Positions 60,514 through 64,000 of a stretch of 64,000 nucleotides of DNA are shown one piece after another; the stretch's first letter is position 1; each line of letters opens with the position of its first letter. This DNA comes from UBA5314 sp039679855. GTDB taxonomy: Bacteria > Bacillota > Syntrophomonadia > Syntrophomonadales > Syntrophomonadaceae. The stretch lies in assembly GCA_039679855.1 (NCBI GenBank), contig JBDKUE010000121.1:5713-69712 (forward strand), given 5' to 3'. The notes under the pieces are model-generated. The model saw nothing but the letters and a program-made list of their open reading frames with translations. It was not told where the DNA came from and did not search any database. Position numbers and translations under genes: made by a program.

Positions 60514-62322
60514 TTAATAAAAGTTGAGGTTTTTAATAAAGAGCTGTTGAAAATCCGCCTGGGTAGCCAGTTCCACATATTGGACCCGGTTGCTTAAAGT
60601 CCGTGCCGCTTCTTGATAGGAAGGAGAAAACAGAGCCATAACCGCTCCCTGGGCGGCGGCATTCCCAACATTTTTAATAAGCCCGGGCTCAACCTCCGGC
60701 AGCAGCCCAATCCTTATGGCCTGTTCCGGATCTATATAAGAACCGAAAGCCCCGGCCAGTATCACCACATCTAAATCCCGTGACTTAAGGCCGGCTTTGT
60801 TGAGCAGTATTTCTATGGCTGTCCTTACCGCGCTCTTGGCCAATTGTACCTGGCGTACATCATCTTGATTAAAGATTACATCGGCTTGTCCCTGGGTGTA
60901 AAGCAACAATTCGGCCCCCCGGGTTCCAGAACGCATGGTCAGCTTTTCTGAAGCTGCTTCGGTAAAAATGCCGTTGGCATCCAGATAATTGGCTTCTAAA
61001 AGACAGCCGAGCAGGTCGATTATGCCTGAGCCACAGATCCCCCGGGCCAGAGTTTGCCCAAGTACATGACAATCCAGCAAACCGTCCTGTAAGCGCACCC
61101 GGTCAATGGCCCCGGCATCGGCCCTCATGCCGGAGCTTATCGCTCCCCCTTCGAAAGCAGGGCCGGCCGCCGCTGAAGCAGTCCAAAAATCTCCTTTATT
61201 CCCCACCAGTATTTCCCCGTTGGTTCCAATATCTATGTATAAAAACCGAAGTTCCATGCGGTTGGTTATAGTCATCAATCCGGCCAGCAGGTCGGAACCC
61301 ACAAAGCCGCCAATCTGAGGAAGCAGCCATACGGCTGCTTCGGGGTTGGCTTTTATGCCCAGGGTTGCCGCACTGCTCAAGTAATCACTGGTAAAAAGTC
61401 CGCAATAAGGGGCAGCTCCAAAGCCACCCACCTGAAAACGCAGTAAAAAATGAAGCATAACCGGGTTTCCCACAACCGTGAAGGAGGCCATCTTATCAGG
61501 TGAAATACCGGCCTTTTCACACAATTCCTCCACCATGGAATCAATTCCGTTGATGAGGATGCGATGCAGGTTATCGAGCCCATCGCGGTTTTCCAAGCAG
61601 TAAGATATCCGGGAAATGATATCCTGTCCGTATACCCTTTGCAGGTTGGTATGTGAAGCCATGGCCACAGCCTCCCCCCGGCTCAAGTCAACCAGTACGC
61701 CTTGCAGACTGGTTGTTCCCAAATCCAGGGCTGCGCCATAAGCGCTCTGTTTCTCCCGTGACAGCCCCCGAACTTCCCGCCCGCCAAAAATCAGAGCGTA
61801 CAATTCCATAGTGGGTCGTCCCTGGCGATCCAGTGCGGCCAGCTCATTAAAATTTTCCGGGGGTATTCGCATCTGCAAACCAGGCAAAGCAGCCTTCAAG
61901 CGTTCAAACAGGGGCAGCGGATTTTGCCTGTCAAAACCGGGTAGGAATATATGCTTGATTTCAAGCTGTTTTTCAGCAATAGGCAGATAGGCAGAACGGG
62001 GATGGGCTTTTAACCCCGGAAGGATCTCGCTGTAGTCGACGGTAACCGTTAGGGAATTTTCAACCGTACAAAGACATGACAGGCGTTCGCCGGCTTTGAT
62101 CTCATCAGGCAGCAGCTTGTTGCGCTCCGGTGCGCTTATGGGTTTGATATTGCCTTCTATGCGAACCTTGCATTTTCCACAAGTCCCGCGTCCACCACAA
62201 GTTCCCCCGGGATCTAATCCCGCCAGGACCAGGGCCTCCCTGAGGTTCTGACCGGGAATAGCCCATATGTCCTTTTCTTTTTGTTCGGGCCCTATTGCTG
62301 TAAAACGCACCTGTTCAGACAT
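60514..62322 (-). CDS. RACo-like ASKHA ATPase with [2Fe-2S] ferredoxin domain (corrinoid activation)
   Basis: 602 aa. N-terminal ferredoxin domain (about 1-95) with Cys42, Cys48, Cys51 and Cys83/85 in GGTCGGRGTCGKC and LSCLC. The rest is a DUF4445/ASKHA ATPase: GAALDLGTTSLQGVLVDL, YIDIGTNGEILVG, ASAAAGPAFEGGAIS and ILAGAFGSYIDPE. RACo-type proteins reductively reactivate corrinoid methyltransferases, and could serve the MetH without reactivation domain in this genome (inference). GTG/ATG start at 62322 has a weak RBS. A small membrane protein gene is upstream on the same strand. Confidence 0.92.
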   Translation of the reverse strand: MSEQVRFTAIGPEQKEKDIWAIPGQNLREALVLAGLDPGGTCGGRGTCGKCKVRIEGNIKPISAPERNKLLPDEIKAGERLSCLCTVENSLTVTVDYSEILPGLKAHPRSAYLPIAEKQLEIKHIFLPGFDRQNPLPLFERLKAALPGLQMRIPPENFNELAALDRQGRPTMELYALIFGGREVRGLSREKQSAYGAALDLGTTSLQGVLVDLSRGEAVAMASHTNLQRVYGQDIISRISYCLENRDGLDNLHRILINGIDSMVEELCEKAGISPDKMASFTVVGNPVMLHFLLRFQVGGFGAAPYCGLFTSDYLSSAATLGIKANPEAAVWLLPQIGGFVGSDLLAGLMTITNRMELRFLYIDIGTNGEILVGNKGDFWTASAAAGPAFEGGAISSGMRADAGAIDRVRLQDGLLDCHVLGQTLARGICGSGIIDLLGCLLEANYLDANGIFTEAASEKLTMRSGTRGAELLLYTQGQADVIFNQDDVRQVQLAKSAVRTAIEILLNKAGLKSRDLDVVILAGAFGSYIDPEQAIRIGLLPEVEPGLIKNVGNAAAQGAVMALFSPSYQEAARTLSNRVQYVELATQADFQQLFIKNLNFY

Positions 62323-62427
62323 TTACTACCTGCCCTCCCTGAAAACTATTATATATGGTAATGCTTTTGCCTTATCTTAACCGAAGCTCCGGTATTAAGC
62401 TGTCGAAAAACCACCCTGTACATGCTA

Positions 62428-62457
62428 AAAAGGGGCGGTTTATACCGCCCCTTTTAT
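62428..62457. terminator. Bidirectional terminator
   Basis: AAAAGGGGCGGTttataCCGCCCCTTTT: 9-bp GC stem with A/T tails on both sides, placed just after the stop of the 113-aa membrane protein gene (minus). Confidence 0.9.
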
Positions 62458-62474
62458 CCACGAAATAGGCACTC

Positions 62475-62816
62475 TTACTCTGCTTTTGTTTCGGCCATCA
62501 GAGCAAAAGCGAAAATGAAAACCCAGACAAGCGAAGCAACACATGCATAAGTAGCCATAGACCAACCTTTTTCTGCAATAGCTGAATTGCCCATACTGTA
62601 GAAAATGTTGAATCCTACCAGCCCTACACCGGTCAGTATGAATATAATTTTCTTAAATCCGCTCGACAGTGTAAAGCCTTTAGCCCAGCCGCAGTACTTA
62701 ATGAAAATAAATATAGCCAGAGCAACTATCAAAAGCTGCACTACAGGATTATTCAACAACCCCAATGGACCTGCAACTTCTGCTGCTGCCGCCTCCGAAC
62801 CAAAAATCGCCAGCAC
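62475..62816 (-). CDS. Uncharacterised small membrane protein
   Basis: 113 aa, GTG start with GGAGGGGG 6 nt upstream. Three hydrophobic segments (about residues 24-42, 55-73, 87-106). Not recognised. A promoter TTGTTT-17-TACAAT lies upstream on the minus strand (62879-62851), so it has its own transcription start. Its own terminator follows, so it is monocistronic. Confidence 0.75.
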   Translation of the reverse strand: MLAIFGSEAAAAEVAGPLGLLNNPVVQLLIVALAIFIFIKYCGWAKGFTLSSGFKKIIFILTGVGLVGFNIFYSMGNSAIAEKGWSMATYACVASLVWVFIFAFALMAETKAE

Positions 62817-62850
62817 TTTTTCACCCCCTCCGCCTTTACTTCCACAGACT

Positions 62851-62879
62851 ATTGTAGTACTTTAGTGTGATCAAAACAA
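62851..62879 (-). promoter_or_regulatory. Promoter of the 113-aa membrane protein gene
   Basis: Minus strand TTGTTT (62879-62874), 17-bp spacer, TACAAT (62856-62851). It lies 35 bp before the GTG start. Confidence 0.5.
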
Positions 62880-63095
62880 CAGTTCTTTCAAAAGGGTTTA
62901 TTGTTTAGCCGTTCCCCTTCACTAGGTAGATAATTCTCTAAAGATTGACTATTTCCTTCCCGCTATATAAAAATTTTCGCAAAAAAGGCACACTTTTTAG
63001 CCGCCTTTTAAAGGAAGCCTCGGTTCAAATTGTAAAGCTGTCTGCCCTGCTTTTCATTTTACGGTAAAAACTACTATTGGGGCCAGGTTTGAAAC

Positions 63096-63124
63096 TTTAC
63101 AAGGCAGCATTCATTACATATAAT
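63096..63124 (+). promoter_or_regulatory. Sigma-A promoter of rnpB
   Basis: TTTACA (63096-63101), 17-bp spacer and perfect TATAAT (63119-63124). The transcript would begin near 63131, just before the mature RNase P RNA 5' end. Confidence 0.75.
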
Positions 63125-63142
63125 ATTACTGCATATAAGAAC

Positions 63143-63545
63143 AATAAGTAAGTAAATCAGATAGCCGCAGGCATATAATTGTCTGAGGAAAGTCGGAGCA
63201 CCGCAGGGCAGGATGCTGGATAACGTCCAGTGGGGGCGACCCCAAGGCCAGTGCCACAGAAACAAACCGCCGGGAACGGAGACTAAGAGGGGGACAAGAA
63301 GAACCGTCCCCTTTGTCCCCCTCTTGGTCTCCGTTTTCGGTAAGGGTGGAAAGGTGAGGTAAGAGCTCACCAGCGTTTAGGCGACTAAACGGCTCGGTAA
63401 ACCCCATCCGGTGCAAGACCAAATAGGGAAACAATGAGGTTGCCCGCCTCGTTTCCGGGTTGGTCGCTTGAGGTGTCAGGCAACTGGCATCCTAGATAGA
63501 TGGCTATCAAATACAAAACTCCGCTTACAGATTTGCTTACTTATT
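63143..63545 (+). ncRNA. rnpB: RNase P RNA, type A, with enlarged P12
   Basis: The catalytic subunit of RNase P cuts the 5' leader of pre-tRNA. Ends pair as helix P1 (AAGTAAGTAAATC near 63146-63158 with GATTTGCTTACTT at 63530-63542). Core landmarks: GAGGAAAGTCGGAGCACC, the GATGCTGGATAACGTCCAG helix, GCCAGTGCCACAGAAA, GGTAAGGGTGGAAAGGTGAG, AAACCCCATCCGGTGCAAGA, CCAAATAGGG and the 3' end TAGATAGATGGCTATC. The layout is bacterial type A, E. coli-like. Helix P12 contains an inserted palindrome, described separately. It has its own promoter and terminator. Confidence 0.94.
63275..63335. repeat. G-rich palindrome inserted in helix P12 of rnpB
   Basis: 61 bp. Outer arm AACGGAGAC pairs with GTCTCCGTT; inner arm AAGAGGGGGACAA pairs with TTGTCCCCCTCTT, with a single mismatched t/g between them and a 15-nt loop. 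The core on both sides (CCGCCGG and CGGTAAGGGTGG) is the normal rnpB sequence, so only the tip of P12 is extended. It is similar in type (GGGGGAC/GTCCCCC) to the palindrome at 20965-21030. Confidence 0.85.
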
Positions 63546-63563
63546 GCTTGGTTTGCAAAATAT

Positions 63564-63598
63564 CAAGGCCGCTCCTCGAAGACGGCCTTGTTTTTGTT
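63564..63598 (+). terminator. Terminator of rnpB
   Basis: CAAGGCCGctcctcgaagaCGGCCTTG followed by TTTTTGTTT, about 20 bp past the RNA 3' end. Confidence 0.88.
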
Positions 63599-63842
63599 TA
63601 TTGCGTTTTTACAACAGCACTTGCACGTTTGCAATGATGTTGCATGGTTTTTACTCCCTTTTTCTTCCTTTACAGGATTCATTGTTTAACTATTTAATCA
63701 CCAAGTCACTTTGAGCCCACTTTCACATGCTTTCCGGTATAATCCCCATCCCCCCATTTTTCTGAATTCTTTTACAATAATTAATGCTTTAATAGGTTAA
63801 ATATTACCCAATGCCTTTCCGAAGCCGTCTTTTATGGCCAAG

Positions 63843-63858
63843 TGGCATGATTTTTGCT
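63843..63858 (+). promoter_or_regulatory. Sigma-54 (RpoN) -24/-12 promoter
   Basis: TGGCATGATTTTTGCT has GG and GC separated by the required 12 bases and agrees with the TGGCAC-N5-TTGCT consensus at nearly every position. It is 31 bp before a full-length ribosome binding-like GGGGGAGGTGAT. The downstream unit runs out of the window. An activator of the NtrC/PrdR type would be needed. Confidence 0.72.
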
Positions 63859-63888
63859 TTATCCATATATAGAAGAGGTAAGGGGGAG

Positions 63889-63987
63889 GTGATTCTAAGA
63901 AATTCCAGGTCGTCGCCACTTGAGCAAAGAACTGCAGTCTTGATCTCCCTGACCGGCGGACAAGTTCAGTCAGTTGAGATCCGCTAG
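63889..63987 (+). CDS. Possible 32-aa ORF or structured leader downstream of the sigma-54 promoter
   Basis: A GTG at 63889 opens a 32-codon frame ending at TAG 63985-63987. However, the GTG is part of a long anti-SD complement (GGAGGTGAT) and no ATG/GTG/TTG follows at normal spacing until 63920. The second half can form a stem GATCTC-CTGAC/GTCAG-GAGATC (63942-63981). It may be an untranslated leader rather than a protein. Confidence 0.25.
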   Translation: MILRNSRSSPLEQRTAVLISLTGGQVQSVEIR

Positions 63988-64000
63988 AAGGGTTTCAAGC

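Larger units (their letters stand above)
63599..64000. other. Right-end region downstream of rnpB
   Basis: AT-rich, about 240 bp with no supported gene, then a sigma-54-like promoter and the start of a leader or small ORF, described separately. The window ends inside this unit. Confidence 0.5.

Noticed and set aside
63074..63434. Minus-strand frames of about 100 aa over rnpB
   Set aside because: They are antisense to the RNase P RNA gene, which has strong structural evidence.
1..64000. tRNA genes, rRNA, CRISPR arrays, prophage, defence islands
   Set aside because: I looked for cloverleaf ends, regularly spaced repeats and phage or restriction gene clusters and saw none.

Overview
This is chromosomal DNA of an anaerobic, endospore-forming, low-GC Gram-positive bacterium (Firmicutes/Clostridia). 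Evidence from the window: spore genes (spmA, spmB, a ytfJ/gerW-like gene, a bofC-like gene), strong Shine-Dalgarno sites, GTG and TTG starts, a SAM-I riboswitch and sigma-A-like promoters. A ferredoxin-dependent 2-oxoacid oxidoreductase, formate-THF ligase, a RACo-like corrinoid-activation ATPase and the HcyS/HcyF homocysteine route point to a strict anaerobe with one-carbon/corrinoid chemistry. A Syntrophomonas-like organism is my best guess; that is inference, not a database match. Nearly all genes look like vertically inherited housekeeping genes. I see no prophage, CRISPR array, tRNA or rRNA.

Layout. 1-5.5 kb: aromatic amino acid operon on the minus strand (two different DAHP synthases, prephenate dehydrogenase, start of aroA), then a nitrilase-family amidase, a YjbQ protein, AroH chorismate mutase and a HutP-like protein. 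5.8-13.9 kb: a membrane protein, larB, a four-subunit VOR/KOR-type oxidoreductase with a P-loop protein, an HDOD protein, a CobT-like protein and rluB. 14.1-19.4 kb: folE, a Rossmann/chemoreceptor-signalling fusion, a class-V aminotransferase, a DsrE-like protein and fhs. 19.7-28.6 kb: spmBA, ytfJ-like, DUF2953, DUF1992, scpBA, an M50 protease, a DHH-CBS-tRNA nucleotidyltransferase, an eIF2B-like protein and a Nudix protein. 28.9-33.1 kb: dedA-like, a KimA/APC-type permease, lysA. 33.4-44.4 kb: secF-secD-HD-yajC-tgt-queA-queH-ruvBAC, bofC-like, yebC and an ICMT-like methyltransferase. 44.4-50.7 kb: a SAM-riboswitch-controlled methionine operon (metH, hcyS, hcyF, UPF0280, small ORF, nadE). 50.8-62.8 kb: comM/yifB, acyltransferase, K+ channel, MOT1-like transporter, RidA, CaCA antiporter, PHP phosphatase, DUF1015, RACo-like protein and a small membrane protein. 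63.1-64 kb: the RNase P RNA gene and a sigma-54-type promoter.

The most unusual signals are outside the coding sequence. (1) A family of four MITE-like elements (161-297 bp) has about 25-bp terminal inverted repeats beginning AGTACTC and a shared core. (2) A G-rich palindrome of about 61 bp sits inside the P12 helix of the RNase P RNA, and a related palindrome lies between ytfJ-like and spmA. (3) The aroF leader carries a terminator, a competing hairpin and a 40-codon reading frame with tandem Trp codons, a possible attenuator. (4) The SAM-riboswitch operon links methionine synthase, the non-transsulfuration homocysteine proteins and the uncharacterised UPF0280 family. (5) A soluble protein joins an NAD(P)-binding-like domain to a chemoreceptor signalling domain.
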